64,000 bases of DNA from Ectobius pallidus (GCA_964059195.1 CAXKWD010000005.1:94377882-94441881), one strand, 5' to 3'. Counted from the stretch's first letter, positions 20,946-33,590 are shown. Numbers and translations: made by a program. The notes: generated by a model not told the origin, from the sequence alone.

Positions 20946-22886
20946 TAAAAAGTCTTTAAAATGTAAGCGCATAAAGATATTGCTCTACAGAGTGGTAGAA
21001 ACACATAATTTATTATAAATAAACATTTCAATTGCACTACCCCGGAAGACACAAATATAAAGTTTATTAATACTTAAAAATAATTTTTATCATTCAAGAT
21101 AATCTCTCCCCGGCAAGCCAATAGGAAGAAGCAGAATAAGAAGAAGCAATGTGGTGCGGTGCCAGTTTTAAAGGTAAGCTGTTTTACACGTATTATTTGA
21201 TTTGTTCCAATGAACATGGCCTACTCCATTTACCTGTAATGAAAACGATAAGACATGCTTTATATTCAACTCGTTTGCAAAAATGAAGACCGACGAACAA
21301 AATATAAAGTATTCTTTTCCATTGGGTGTCAGTTTATACAACACGAAAAATACAGAGTTAGCAGAAAGTTATTATTAAGCTTTGCGAATTCAATAAAATA
21401 CATACTAGAACAAAAGAAATGTCAAAATTACCGAAAAATTCCCATTTATACTTTGCTGTGGTTATCGCTGTTGTTTAATAACCGTCTACTGTAATGAGTA
21501 AGATAATATTCTAAACTATTAGTGTTGAGAAACGGTTAATTTTGTTATTTATTCACCGTTAAAGACTACCACACATAGCTATGCTATGCTATCAGTGGCG
21601 GAAATAGGGGAATTTTAAAATAAATTTAAATCTGATTGATTCTGCTAATTTCGGCATATTGCAAGTTTTTAACTAGTAACGATTGCGACTGCAATTGCAA
21701 TTAACACAACAAAATAACATATATGAAAATTGCTAAGATGAGTGTCCGTTGAAACTAGAATTTAAATGTTATTTACTGTTCTGTTATTGGCAGGACCATT
21801 ACTTTTAAAATAACAGCATTTTGAGATTTTAAGGAATTCGTTCTGATTATAACTTTGTTTAGTCGTACTTTAAATGTTCACATCCATAGGTATATCATAG
21901 TTTGTAATTCATCATCCTGAATATGGACTATATTAATTATGTTTCATGCTAAATAAAGTGAAAAATACCACAGTATGTACTAAACTCTAAAATATGGGAA
22001 ATATTGAGAATGAAAATACCATTTTAAACGCTGTATAGGCCTCCTAAATAAAAAAAGAACATACAAGACACAATTGCGTTTAGCTCCCTAAATAGGATGT
22101 AAAACCTTTCCCTTTTCATTAGTTTATTCAGCAAGTGTTTTGAATTACAATATCATTGATTGTATTCTTCTAGTTGTAGACCATCAGGATATGTCATGAT
22201 CAGTATCCTAATTGTTATAGATTGTGAATTTTTTCATTTTTATCCTATATGTTTTAGCGATTTAAATTTATTCTCATTATTAAACTTCAGTAAGTTGTTA
22301 AATATTGGTTGTTAAATACTCCTTTTGACCAGGACAGAATGGGTATAGTGATGGAGCTTGAATTGTTTCAATAACTCAGCCCAAATATGAACTATAAGTT
22401 TGGCGCCAGAATAATTTCATTAGATTGATATTACGAAATCAAACATGTTTCAGGAAATAGATTATTGTTTGAAAACTAAAAACATATGAAGTTATCAAAC
22501 GAGAAAACAAATAATCTCGTGATAAGAAATATTAGCAGCAACGACAATGCTCACTACAATACTTCATATTTCAAGTAATTGCGCGGTATATTGTATGACG
22601 TCACATCACGTATTCTTGCAATAATTTTTTTCTATATTCACTGAACTGAAAAATAAACTACCAGTATCACTTACTCGAGGTCCGCCAACAAGTTGCGATA
22701 GTTAGAGAGTTAAAAAAAATATAAAAAAATATTCACACTTCCAGCATTATCACCCAGTTTCTCTTACGGATGTCAACCTGAGAGATTTGCCTTAAAATCA
22801 AACAGAGTTTTTAGATTGTATTCTTGAGGGGAGAATGGGGGGATTAATTAAAGCAAAATCACAACAACCATTCAGACCGCCGCTGA
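20946..22886. other. Intergenic DNA, no gene recognised
   Basis: This is AT-rich sequence with no family-like frame. At 21105-21173 a CCAAT motif and a short frame starting ATG 21149 precede AAAG|GTAAGC, a weak first-exon candidate. One TGACGTCA occurs near 22598. Nothing else is supported. Confidence 0.4.
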
Positions 22887-23341
22887 TCTACACCATTTCA
22901 ACCTCAATTTCGGAAAAAGTAATTTCAATTTCGGAAAAAGTAATTCCAATTTCGGAAAAAGTAATTTCAATTTCGGAAAAGGTAATCTTAATTTCGGAAA
23001 AAGTAACTTCAATTTCGGAAATACGAGGGCTATTTTTTAAAACATTCGATGGGGCATAAAATGAAAACCACAGTGAAAATCAAAACTGTTTTATTTGGAA
23101 CATTTAGGTACACCTTCTAGCTACTTCTCTACATAATCTCGCTCCGATTGAGTCATTTGTCCTAGCGTGGTACCAACTTTACTATACCCTCTTCATAGCC
23201 CTTATATTTCCGAAATTGAAGTTACTTTTTCCGAAATTGAAATTACCTTTTCCGAAATTGAAATTACTTTTTCCGAAATTGAAATTACCTTTTCCGAAAT
23301 TGAAATTACATTTTCCGAAATTGAGGTTGAAAAGGTGTAGA
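22887..23341. mobile_element. Foldback element with 18-bp tandem repeats around a mariner remnant
   Basis: Outer inverted ends read TCTACACC.TTTCAACCTC on both sides. Each arm holds about six tandem 18-bp units (AATTTCGGAAAAAGTAAT type), at about 22905-23021 and, inverted, 23207-23325. The 185-bp centre begins TACGAGGGCTATTTTTTAA, a mariner-like terminus. Read on the minus strand it contains a broken transposase end (GTTGGTACCACGCTAG...GACTCAATCGGAGCGA...GATTATGTAGAGAAGTAG). This is a non-autonomous mariner derivative whose terminal repeats were extended by tandem duplication. Short open frames here (ISEKVISISEKV) are artefacts of the array. Confidence 0.75.
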
Positions 23342-23344
23342 CTT

Positions 23345-24690
23345 TAAAAAAAAAAGATCTGCACATAATGAATGTCAAATTTTATTTCTGAAATGCGTTA
23401 ACATATTTGGATCCATTATATTACTTGTAGATCCCAGCTCTAGGTTTATATAATTTGAAATCTTAACAGTGTAGTTATTAATTTATATTGTTCCCAACAA
23501 AGCACCATTGCTGAAGAAACCGCATGAAAATACTTGCAGGTAAGTGAGCAGGTGTGTGAATATGATAAAATTATATTATGAATCAAGGTAATAAGGTTTT
23601 AAAGTTTTATTCTCTTGTTTCATTAATTTTACTTACAATGTGACTGACTTTTATAACACGTAGGCTAACTTATATTTGAGCAATGTTTACATTCACTTAT
23701 GAAAATAGGTACGCTTTATTTAGATAATATCAGTATGAGATATTCTGTTGAATAGGAGTTTGAACATTGTCAGTTAACAAAATATTCTATAAACAGGAAA
23801 GTGCATTACTTTCCACTCATCTGAGAACGAGCGGGGTAAAATTTCGCATTCACATAGGCAATATCCGCAAGAAAGATGTCTTGACGATAATACCATGCAT
23901 AAATTCCGCAGAGTAAAAAGTTCAATGCTAAAACCCTTAGGTAATGTAAAACTGGAATTTTGAAAGAGGTACCAGTTTCCTTCCACTTTATCCTGACTTA
24001 GAACTGGCTGATGATACAAGAAATCAGGTGGGGGTTAAAAATTGTATTCATCTCTGAGCGTCGGGTATGGTTAAACATGTGAATTTTTCTAAATTAGGAC
24101 TGGCTGATTTGCAAGAAATAAGAGAGGATAAAATTGCGTTTCTGGTAGCAATAGCTCAATAATAAATTTCCTTTACTTAAAATTATATTTACAAGAAACA
24201 AATTTGATTACTGTCATACACTCCCCCTTACAATAACTATAACAATTGAAGTCTTCCTCTTTTCGGATACACTATTTTTCACTATCATTATGACAAGGCG
24301 ACTGCCACAGAGTATTCCAAGCAAATAAAGAAATGGATTACCAAATTTTAAGCGTCTATTGTGGTATTTACCTATGAGGTTAGACGAAACGAAATATTTT
24401 GTGCGGAATTTGTCTGGCCCCGTGGGGAGATCTGCAATTTTCAGTTCAATCATACCAAGGGTCATATTATTAAATTCCAAGCCCACCTGATACCATTTGG
24501 CAACAATATATTCTGTGATTTGGAATTGATAATTCTATGTAAAAAGGGATTAAGTATTTTTAAAAACATTTAATTTTTGGCATTTAGAATTAGAATTTTT
24601 CAAAATCCTTTCTTAGTGAGCACCTACATTATGAAACGAAGGTACTGTCAAAATTCCAAGTCTCTACCTGTTATAGTTTAGGCTGTACGT
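23345..24690. other. Intergenic DNA, no gene recognised
   Basis: A short partial duplication is visible: a segment with GAACTGGCTGATGATACAAG near 24001 resembles GGACTGGCTGATTTGCAAG near 24098. A 90-codon frame on the minus strand at 24214-24486 has no recognisable domain. No other feature is supported. Confidence 0.4.
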
Positions 24691-24696
24691 TGATTC

Positions 24697-24744
24697 CTGT
24701 CATTCAGTCAATCAGTCAGTCATTCATTCAGTCAGTCAGTCAGG
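24697..24744 (+). repeat. (CAGT/CATT)n microsatellite
   Basis: Imperfect tetranucleotide repeats of CAGT and CATT run for about 48 bp just upstream of the sequence leading into the large minisatellite. Confidence 0.8.
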
Positions 24745-24949
24745 ACAGAGCCTTTTATATATATAGAGATTAAATGAATAAGAAATGTTTTAACTACTCT
24801 CTTTATACCTAGGTATAGTGGATTCAAATGGGTTACGGTCAGGACATCAGTTAACTGCTATCAAGTGGGTGTGTGTGTATGTCTGTAACTTCCAAAAACA
24901 CACACGCATAGCATACATTTATAAACACGCTATTCGATTTATTATTATT

Positions 24950-25132
24950 ATGGCACTAGGATTGGAAGAAAGAAGAGAATTGATTTATCGCAGCTTGGGA
25001 CCTCAAGGTAAAAAGAAGAAAGAAAACAGAATTTATTACCTAATCGAAATAACGAGAAATAAGAAACAAAATGTTTTATTACCTAATCCATTTAAGGGAA
25101 CAAGAAGAAAGAAAGAAGTATTTATTACCTAA
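24950..25132 (+). other. Short open frame running into the minisatellite
   Basis: ATG 24950 opens a 60-codon frame beginning MALGLEERRELIYRSLGPQ, after which the sequence becomes minisatellite. CTCAAG|GTAAAA at the junction could be a splice donor, so the opening may be a small exon. The peptide is not recognised and the remainder is repeat-derived lysine/arginine-rich sequence. Confidence 0.15.
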
Positions 25133-28100
25133 TCGAAATAAGGAAAAAAGAAACAAAAAGTTTTTATTACCTAATCCATTTAAGGGAATAAGAAGAAAGA
25201 TAAAGTATTTATTACCTAATCGAAATAAGGAAAATAATAAGAAACAAATTTTTTTATTACATAATCCATTTAAGGGAATAAGAAGAAAGAAAAAGGTATT
25301 TATTGCCTAATCGAAATAAGGAAAAAATAAGAAACAAAAAGTTTTTATTACCTAATCCATTTAAGGGAATAAGAAGAACCAAAAAAGTATTTATTACCTA
25401 ATCGAAATAAGGAAAAAATAAGAAACAAAAAGTTACTATTACCCAATCCATTTAAGGGAATAAGAAGAAAGAAAAAAGTATTTATTACCTAATCGATGTA
25501 AGGAAAAAATAAGAAACAAAAAAGTTTTTATTACCTAATCAATTTAAGGGAATAAGAAGAAGAGAAAAAATATTTATTACCTAATAGAAATAAGGAAAAA
25601 ATAATAAACGAATTTTTTTATTACCTAATCCATTCAAAGGAATAAGAAGAAAGAAAAAAGTTTTTATTACCTAATCCATTTAAGAGAATAAGAAGAAAGA
25701 AAAAGGATTTATTACCTAATCCATTTAAGGGAAAAAGAAGAAAGAAGAATGTTCTTATTACCTAATCCATTTAAGGGAATAAGAAGAACCAAAAAAGTAT
25801 TTATTACCTAATCGATATAAGGAAAAAATAAGAAACAAAAAAGTTTTTATTACCCAATCCATTTAAGGGAATAAGAAGAAAGAAAAGTATTTATTACCTA
25901 ATCGAAATAAGGAAAAAATAAGAAACAACATTTTTTATTACCTAATCCATTTAAGGGAATAAGAAGAAAGAAAAATGTATTTATTACCTAATCGAAATAA
26001 GGAAAAAAGAAACAAAAAGTTTTTATTACCTAATCCATTTAAGGGAATAAGAAGAAAGAAAAAGTATTTATTACCTAATCGAAATAAGGAAAAAATAAAA
26101 AACAAAAAGTTTTTATTAGCTAATCCATTTAAGGGAATAAGAAGAAAGAAAAAGATATTTATTACCTAATCGAAATAAGGAAAAATGAAACAAAAAAATT
26201 TTATTACCTAATCCATTTAAGGGAATAAGAAGAAAGAAAAAGTATTTATTACCTAATCGAAATAAGGAAAAAATAAGAAACAAAATTTTTTGTTACCTAA
26301 TCCATTTAAGGGAATAAGAAGAAAGAAAAAGTATTTATTACCTAATGGAAATAAGGAAAAAATAAGAAACAAAATTGTTTATTACCTAATCCATTTAAGG
26401 GAATAAGAAGAAAGAAAAAGGTACTTATTACCTAATCCATTTAAGGGAATAAGAAGAAAGAAAAAGGTATTTATTACCTAATCAAAATAAGGAAAAAAGA
26501 AACAAAAAGTTTTTATTACCTAATCCATTTAAGGGAATAAGAAGAAAGAAAAAGTATTTATTACCTAATCGAAATAAGGAAAAAAGAAACAAAACGTTTT
26601 TATTACCTAATCCATTTAAGGGAATAAGAAGAAAGAAAAAGTATTTATTACCTAATCGAAATAAGGAATAAATAAGAAACAAAATTTTTTATTACCTAAT
26701 CCATTTAAGGGAATAAGAAGAAAGAAAAAGTACTTATTACCTAATCGAAATAAGGGGAAAATAAGAAACATAATTGTTTATTACCTAATCCATTTAAGGG
26801 AATAAGAAGAAAGAAAAAGGTATTCATTACCTAATCGAAATAAGGAAAAAAGAAACAAAAAGTTTTTTTATTACCTAATCCATTTAAGGGAATAAGAAGA
26901 AAGAAAAAGTATTTATTAACTACTCGAAATAAGGAAAAAATAAGAAACAACATTTTTTATTACCTAATCCATTTAAGGGAATAAGAAGAAAGAAAAATGT
27001 ATTTATTACCTAATCGAAATAAGGAAAAATGAAACAAAAAGTTTTTATTACCTAATCCATTTAAGGGAATAAGAAGAAAGAAAAAGTATTTATTACCTAA
27101 TCGAAATAAGGAAAAAATAAGAAACAAAAAGTTTTTATTACCTAATCCATTTAAGGGAATAAGAAGAAAGAAAAAGGTATTTATTACCTAATCGAAATAA
27201 GGAAAAAGTAAACAAAAAGTTTTTATTACCTAATCAATTTAAGGGAATAAGAAGGAATAAAAAGTATTTATTACCTAATCGAAATAAGGAAAAAATAAGA
27301 AACAACATTTTGTATTACCTAATCCATTTAAGGGAATAAGAAGAAAGAAAAATGTATTTATTACCTAATCGAAATAAGGAAAAAAGAAACAAAAAGTTTT
27401 TATTTCCTAATCCATTTAAGGGAATAAGAAGAAAGAAAAAGTATTTATTACCTAATCGAAATAAGGAAAAAATAAGAAACAAAAAGTTTTTATTACCTAA
27501 TCCATTTAAGGAAATAAGAAGAAAGAAAAATTATTTATTACCTAATCGAAATAAGGAATAAATAAGAAGCAAAATCTTTTATTACCTAATCCATTTAAGG
27601 GAATAAGAAGAAAGAAGAAGTATTTATTACCTAATCGAAATAAGGAAAAAATAAGAAACTAAATTGTTTATTACCTAATCCATTTAAGGGAATAAGAAGA
27701 AAGAAAAAGGTATTTATTACCTAATCGAAATAAGGAAAAAAGAAACCAAAAGTTTTTATTACCTAATCCATTTAAGGGAATGAGAAGAAAGAAAAAAGTA
27801 TTTATTACCTAATCGAAATAAGGAATAAATAAGAAACAAAATTTGTTATTACCTAATCCTTTTTAGGGATCAAGAAGAAGGAAAAAGGTGTTTATTACCT
27901 AATCGAAATAAGGAAAAAAGAAACAAAAGGTTTTTATTACCTAATCCATTTAAGGGAATAAGAATAACCAAAAATATATTTATTACCTAATCGATATAAG
28001 GGAAAAATCAGAAATAAAAAAATTGTTATTACCTAATCCATTTAAGGGAATAAGAAGAAACAAAAAAGGATTTATTACCTAAATGATACAAGGAAAAAAT

Positions 28101-28775
28101 AAGAAACAAAAAAGTTTTTATTACCTATTCGATGTAAGGAAAGAGTAAGAAACAAAAACGTTTTTATTACCTAATCTAAATAAGGAAAAAGTAAGAAAAA
28201 AGTTTTTATTACCTAATCCATTTGAGGGGATAAGAAGAACCAAAAAGGTATTTATTACCTAATCGATGTAAGGAAAAAATAAGAACCAAAAAAGTTTTTA
28301 TTGCCTATTTCATTTAAGGGAATAAGAAGAACAAAAAAGTATTTATTACCTAATCGATATAAGGAAAAAATAAGAAACAAAAAAGTTGTTATTACCTAAT
28401 CCATTTAAGGGAATAAGAAGAAACAAAAAAGGATTTATTACCTAATCGATGAAGGAAAAAGTAAGAAACAAAAAGGTTTTTATTACCTAATCCATTTAAG
28501 GGAATAAGAAGAACCAAAAAGGTATTTATTACCTAATCGATATAAGGAAAAAATAAGAAACAAAATGTTGTTATTACCTAATCGAAATAAGGAAAAAATA
28601 AGAAACAAAAATGTTTTTATTATCTAATCGATTTAAGGGTAAAAGAAGAAACAAAAAGTTTTAATTACCTAAGCTAGAAACAGAAGAGGCTTATTACCCA
28701 ATTCATTTAAGGGAATAAGATGAAACAAAAAAGCTTTTAGTATGTAATCGATTTAAGAAGGTATGGAGAAACGAA
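25029..28775 (+). repeat. 3.7-kb minisatellite with bipartite ~90-bp unit
   Basis: The unit has two half-units. A contains TTATTACCTAATCGAAATAA then GGAAAAAATAAGAAACAAAA. B contains TTATTACCTAATCCATTTAA then GGGAATAAGAAGAAAGAAAA. They alternate for roughly forty units; occasional B-B or A-A adjacencies and single-base indels mark unequal exchange. The array is most regular at about 25.9-27.8 kb and decays toward the right, with variants such as CGATATAAGG and CGATGTAAGG beyond 27.9 kb. One strand is strongly purine-rich. Read in frame the halves give LLPNRNKEK and LLPNPFKGIRRKK peptides, but indels break every frame, so no protein is proposed. Confidence 0.95.
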
Positions 28776-28789
28776 GAAGTTCAACTATT

Positions 28790-30725
28790 TTATGGAAAAT
28801 GTTATGTTACTATTGATGTAAAAGAATAATGAAATTGTGTTAATTTTTATCATAATATGTAAATCTTGTAATGTTGATTATTAAAAACTGAGTTTATTAT
28901 ATATAAAATTAAAATATAACTGAATTTTACAACAAACCTACGAAATATGTTATGTTAGACATGGTTCGTCCTTTACGGTGAATGAAAATGTAATATTTCG
29001 GTTTTGATGTTCGAATAATTTTGGCGATACTTCGGAATTGAAAGGAAATTTCTATGTTATTTAGCACTGAAATAAAATATCATTACAACTTGTGTGGTGA
29101 AACATAAAGGCCATTTCTGCTAACACATGAGGTTTCCACTTTCGTTATGTAAATAGCACCTTCGTCTCGAGAATTACACTACCTGTCCATGCTTAATTCT
29201 TGCATGGAGTTCAGAGTGTTGTTAAATCGCCTAATTTCTCCAGTAGAGGCGACACAGTTCACACCCAGATAGCATGAAATTCCAACATATTTCAGTTTCC
29301 GAGTTTATACTTCAGAGGGCAACGCAGCATACGGTAATGTAAAGGGTATTGCAGCTGGGTGTGAAAGGTGCTGCCATCTGTAATGTCGCCGCGAACGCAT
29401 AATTAGCCGTATAGGACAGGCAATGTATACCCGAGTAATACAGTCTAGAAGGCAGTGGTAAATAGTAACAATATTCTTACATTTGATTGCTTGTACCTTA
29501 CATAAATGGCGCAACAGAAGCTTACTGATCTCTATATAAAGGCTGTTTATAAACGATCCGCATGTGTGGCCGGCTGCAAGAAGGATTGGTCTACTCTTAT
29601 TCTTTAGGAAATTAAAGTTCTATGCGAGGATTCCAGTCATTGCTCGGTTATTTATGCTGCATTTTAGGATACGAAACATTATAGTTACCTTTTTAATGAA
29701 TCACTTAGAAATTACACTGCAAAAACAACTTGTATAAGAAATTACAATCCCCTCATGACAAGAACAGGAGATCATGACTCTAATAATGGTCTTTTATTTT
29801 TAAAAAAGTGTTGCCAAAATATACGCAGATGTCGTATGTACTTTTCTCCTTCCTGCGTTTGCGCCGGGACGACGAAGAGTAGTAGCCAAGGAGGAAGACT
29901 GCAGGATCAATCTGCGATAAATCATAAATAATAAATAATTCTATCTTCTATGGGTCCCCAAATTCAGTTTTAAAGAAATATTCCCTATATTAATATCCAA
30001 TGTTGTTATCAATAGACCTACCTAATTAAGAGGAGTAACTATGGACTTAAAAGTTTGAAATGGATAAATGTTTCCTACAATAAATGTAAATACAAGCGAT
30101 GCTATAGTTATATTGTTGTAAATGCTATTTTTAACAACTGGTTAATGCTAAAAAATTCTTTTTATTTACATGTACTCATAAATTTAGAACATTTTCATGT
30201 GCAGTATACTGTGCAGTGATATGTAGGCCTAAATATATTTATATTAATCTACTATATCCCCTAAACATGAACGTTGCTCATATAGGGGAATGTTTGGATT
30301 TAATTGTATTTACTTGTATTAAATACTGGTATGTAATAATGATAATGATAATAAATTGTGTTAAATAAAATGTAAATCTTGTGTATACATACAAGCGACA
30401 ACGAGACTAGAATGTATCTAGAACTGAATTCTATAGCCGGCCCATCCTTCTTGCAGCCTATTGTAAAAGGTATCGGTACGGAAGACAAACAGAGTTGATT
30501 CGAACCTACTTTCTAGTCGTATTGATCTTAGCACTGCGATCTCACCCGTTTTAAATCCCTGTTTACATGATCGTACTCAATATCAGCATACTAAGACCGA
30601 TTTCAATACAACTCGTAAATATGCTAATTATTTTCAAGACCCATCGAAGAAGTCAAAGTTGGCAGTGAAAACTCAATGAAACGTACGTATTTACATTTAA
30701 TTACTTTAATGATATTCTTTTTGTC
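28790..30725. other. Intergenic DNA, no gene recognised
   Basis: No supported gene is present. The stretch around 29150-29600 is less AT-rich and includes a TATATAAAGGC motif near 29532, but no convincing coding frame follows. Nothing else is supported. Confidence 0.4.
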
Positions 30726-30727
30726 CT

Positions 30728-31521
30728 GGGTCATTCTCAAAAAAAATTGTCGTTTTGGTCTCAGGCCCGAAAAAAGGTATTTTTAGTTGAGATATCAAGG
30801 AATTTATTTTTTGAGATTTCGCTCCAAACCCATGCGAGTTTCTGCGCCACCCTAAATAATTTCTATGTATATATCGTGGAATGTAAGATTCATGTTCATG
30901 TAAAAAAAAAAAACAGGGGAAAAAGTAAGGAGTGTGACTGTCTCACCTCGTGTTCTGGATCCAACATTTCGCTTTTTAACATAAAAAGGCCTAAAATGAG
31001 TCATCATTCGCGAATGAATGTTAGCTCAACATGCAAATGAGACTATCTAGAAGGGATTTCAGAATTAAAAAAGAAAATCCGAGCCAGAAATTTCATTTCA
31101 ATCTTTGTCTCAATAAAGCATGAAAAAAGGCGGTGAGGAGTGTTACCGGGTATAGGACTCCTTACTGAATATGCCGTGCCCGGTCTTTTGTAAACTACTT
31201 TCATTCAGCATTTCAAGGCATTTCAAGGTATTGCTACCTTACAACATCTCAGTCTATTTCTATTTCAAAAACCTGAAAACAAAACGTTGAAGTAGGACAA
31301 CCAAAATGGTAACACTCGTTACAAAGTCAATACGTTCCAAAAACTTCAAAAACTCATATACAATCACAAAACGAGAAAACTCATTATTCCTATGCAGTTT
31401 CGTAGACTACAATATTCATATGATGCCATGGAAAACCAGCTGTTCAAAAAAACCGAAGTTGAATTTTCAATCTGGTGATCCTGTCGAGGAGGCAAAACGG
31501 CAATTTTATTGAGAATGACCC
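30728..31521. mobile_element. Non-autonomous DNA transposon with GGGTCATTCTCAA termini
   Basis: The left terminus is GGGTCATTCTCAAAAAAAAT followed by TGTCGTTTTGG. The right terminus is its near-complement, ending TTGAGAATGACCC (31509-31521). The paired segments extend about 30 bp. TCCT directly flanks both sides (GTCCT before, TCCTAC after), a possible 4-bp target duplication. The 730-bp interior has short frames of no recognised family. This is a mid-sized MITE or deletion derivative; the superfamily is uncertain. Confidence 0.65.
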
Positions 31522-31839
31522 TCCTACAAATTTATAGGTAATGTTGAACTAGAATATATATACACTATGTATTTAAATTTCTGTACAACCAATGTGTTTG
31601 GAAAATTTGCGATAATCCGACAATGTATTGGCATGAATGAAATGTATTTCTTGACATAGAATTGAGAAATCTTAAGGATTGATTTGTTCTGAGATATCAA
31701 CAAATAGATACATATCTGATGACAACAATTTAATATCATGTATTCATAACTGTTAATTTTAAGAACAAATATCTTTAGAAAGAATATTCATTTTAATTTT
31801 TCCTACTGTTTCCACATTTCCTCATTTTGCAATTTTCAA

Positions 31840-32030
31840 ATCACCCGCCATCTACCAAAATACAATATTTTTAATTTTCCCACCTTACGCCATTTGAAAT
31901 AGGAAACGGAAACGTAGCCATTTTTAAATTTAGCGCTATTATGAATTTCCAAATTTTGAATTTCGCGCTTGGTCCGCCATTTTCAATAGAAACCGGAACC
32001 GACGCCATTTTGATTCACGTGATCATGACA
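31840..32030 (+). promoter_or_regulatory. Cluster of CGCCATTTT motifs
   Basis: CCGCCAT or CGCCATTTT-type motifs occur near 31848, 31888, 31978 and 32002, with repeated GGAAACGGAAACG/GAAACCGGAACCG-like segments between them. GCCATNTT is the core of YY1/Pho sites. The stretch leads directly into the CRE cluster. It may be regulatory or a decayed local duplication; no transcript can be shown. Confidence 0.3.
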
Positions 32031-32036
32031 AAGGGC

Positions 32037-32169
32037 ATGACGTCATAGCCACGTCCACTTGTGACGTCATAAGCGACGCCCACCTTCCCCTCCGTGACGT
32101 AAGCGGTGACGTCATAAGCCACGCCCACTTGTGACGTCATCGGCTCCTGCAATGACGTCATATATAAAA
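32037..32169 (+). promoter_or_regulatory. CRE (TGACGTCA) array abutting a TATA box
   Basis: Perfect TGACGTCA palindromes occur at 32038-32045, 32062-32069, 32107-32114, 32132-32139 and 32153-32160, with a near match TGACGTAA at 32095-32102. CACGCCCAC or CGCCCACC boxes (KLF/Sp-like) lie between them. TATATAAAA (32161-32169) immediately follows the last CRE. The arrangement looks like a compact inducible promoter pointing right. The first recognisable coding remnant downstream runs on the opposite strand, so its target is unknown. A decayed minisatellite is the alternative. Confidence 0.4.
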
Positions 32170-32309
32170 CCATACTACTACTTACATTATCTTGTTAGCT
32201 GAATTACATTATACATTACAAAAAATAGTAGAAGTTGTATAAATTATTTACCTACTTAGTTACTCAATGGCAAAAGGCAATTCCTAAGCAAGCTAAACTA
32301 ATATTATCT

Positions 32310-32690
32310 ACTTTATGGAACCGAGGGTTTCATTGCCGCGCTTACTTGAGCCCGCCTTTTAACTCTATTCTGTGCTAACTCCATCCAATCCAATCCCTCG
32401 CAAATACTACTTCCCTTTAATCTACTCTAATGTTGTCCCACGTCTAAGGCTTTAAGTGACCTCTTCCTTTCAGGACTCCCAGTCAACATCGAAATAGGCC
32501 TATGTCTTTCCTTCCCCATGCGCGCAGCATGTCCAGCCCATTTCATCCTCCATGATTTAATTACCCTTGCTATATTCTGTGAAAAGTACAGGTTATGAAG
32601 ATCGTTATAATGCAATTTTCTCCAGTCCCCATTTTCATCCCTCTTAGGTCCAAATATTTTCCTAAGCACCCTGCTTTCAAGCACTCAGAT
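32310..32690 (-). pseudogene. Non-LTR retrotransposon C-terminal fragment
   Basis: The minus strand encodes SRVLRKIFGPKRDENGDWRK, then HNLYFSQNIARVIKSWRMKW and AGHAARMGKERHRPISML (32427-32684). This is the characteristic post-RT region of an insect LINE ORF2. Downstream, in a shifted frame to about 32310, DWMELAQNRVKRRA-like sequence continues the same protein. The fragment is short, frameshifted and lacks the RT core. It belongs to a different LINE family from the 18.4-19.3 kb copy. Confidence 0.8.
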
Positions 32691-33146
32691 TTTGTTTTAC
32701 CCAAAAATGCTCTCACATCAGTATCACAGAAGTTGTATAAATTATATTACAAAACTTAAAAAAAAGGTAATGCAATAAATTTTAGTAAATTGAAAACTAA
32801 TGAAGGGAAACGTTACTTTAATATTATACAATCGGTTCCGGAAACATTAGGCTATTACTCTATTTTTTTCAAAAAGGGGGTGTAGGCATAAAACAATTAA
32901 ATTATGTAATTTGGAACATTACCACACATTCAGAGATAAAAAGACGAACGTATAAAACAATAGCTGAAAGTATTGTGTTCTAAGGTCAGAGTTACGGAAG
33001 GTTTCAAAGAGGAATGAAAATACATTAAAAGCTCTGGAAATAGAGTAATGGAGAAGAAGTTGCTATGTCACTAAATTTCAGAAAATTAGAACTATAGGAG
33101 CTACAGGAAAGTGGATTCATGTAAAAGCAGTATATATAATTGACGC

Positions 33147-33590
33147 AATTGAGTCTAAGTTGGTATGGTCATCTTAGGTAATGTCACTTGAGAGGTGGCC
33201 ATTAATATAACTGGCAGCCTCCTCGGCGAAAGAAAAGAAGAAGACAGAGACTTTTGCGGAATGAGCCAGTCCATGGAAATCAAGCAAATGACGGATGAGG
33301 AACAGGCCATGGTGGCCCAGAGGGTTCCAGAAGGTTGAGGCTCCCAGATTTTTAGACTTCGGAACATGAGGGAGATAAGGTTGTCAGCCTTACGCACCGA
33401 CCGCCTTTACCCCCAAGATTGCTCCTGGTACTCATTTATGTTAGAGACTTAGTCGACCCCAGGGCCATACATAGTGCCGTCAGAAGGATTAGGCCAATTG
33501 AAAAATTCCAACGACCTCATCGGGAATCCAACCCGCGACCTTCCGGTTTGTAGCGCAGCGCCTCAACCACTACGCTACGGCGTACCCCAT
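33147..33590 (-). mobile_element. tRNA-derived SINE, family B
   Basis: On the minus strand the head reads GTAGCGTAGTGGTTGAGGCG (A-box-like), followed by GGGTTGGATTCCCGATGAGG (variant B box). The body includes TTTTTCAATTGGCCTAATCC and a CT-rich 3' half. A diverged copy in + orientation lies at 47150-47390. The 80-codon minus-strand frame at 33155-33397 is incidental. Confidence 0.75.

Noticed and set aside
22905..23325. 18-bp repeats considered as a CRISPR array
   Set aside because: The units are contiguous with no unique spacers, occur in inverted arms, and flank a mariner remnant in a eukaryotic context.
24214..24486. 90-codon minus-strand frame as a host exon
   Set aside because: It has a possible CATAG|GTAAAT donor but no recognised family, no acceptor pairing and no neighbour exon, so the evidence is too thin.
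25071..27561. Lysine/arginine-rich frames with LLPNRNKEK and LLPNPFKGIRRKK repeats
   Set aside because: They are products of the minisatellite; indels break each frame within a few units and both strands give similar open stretches.
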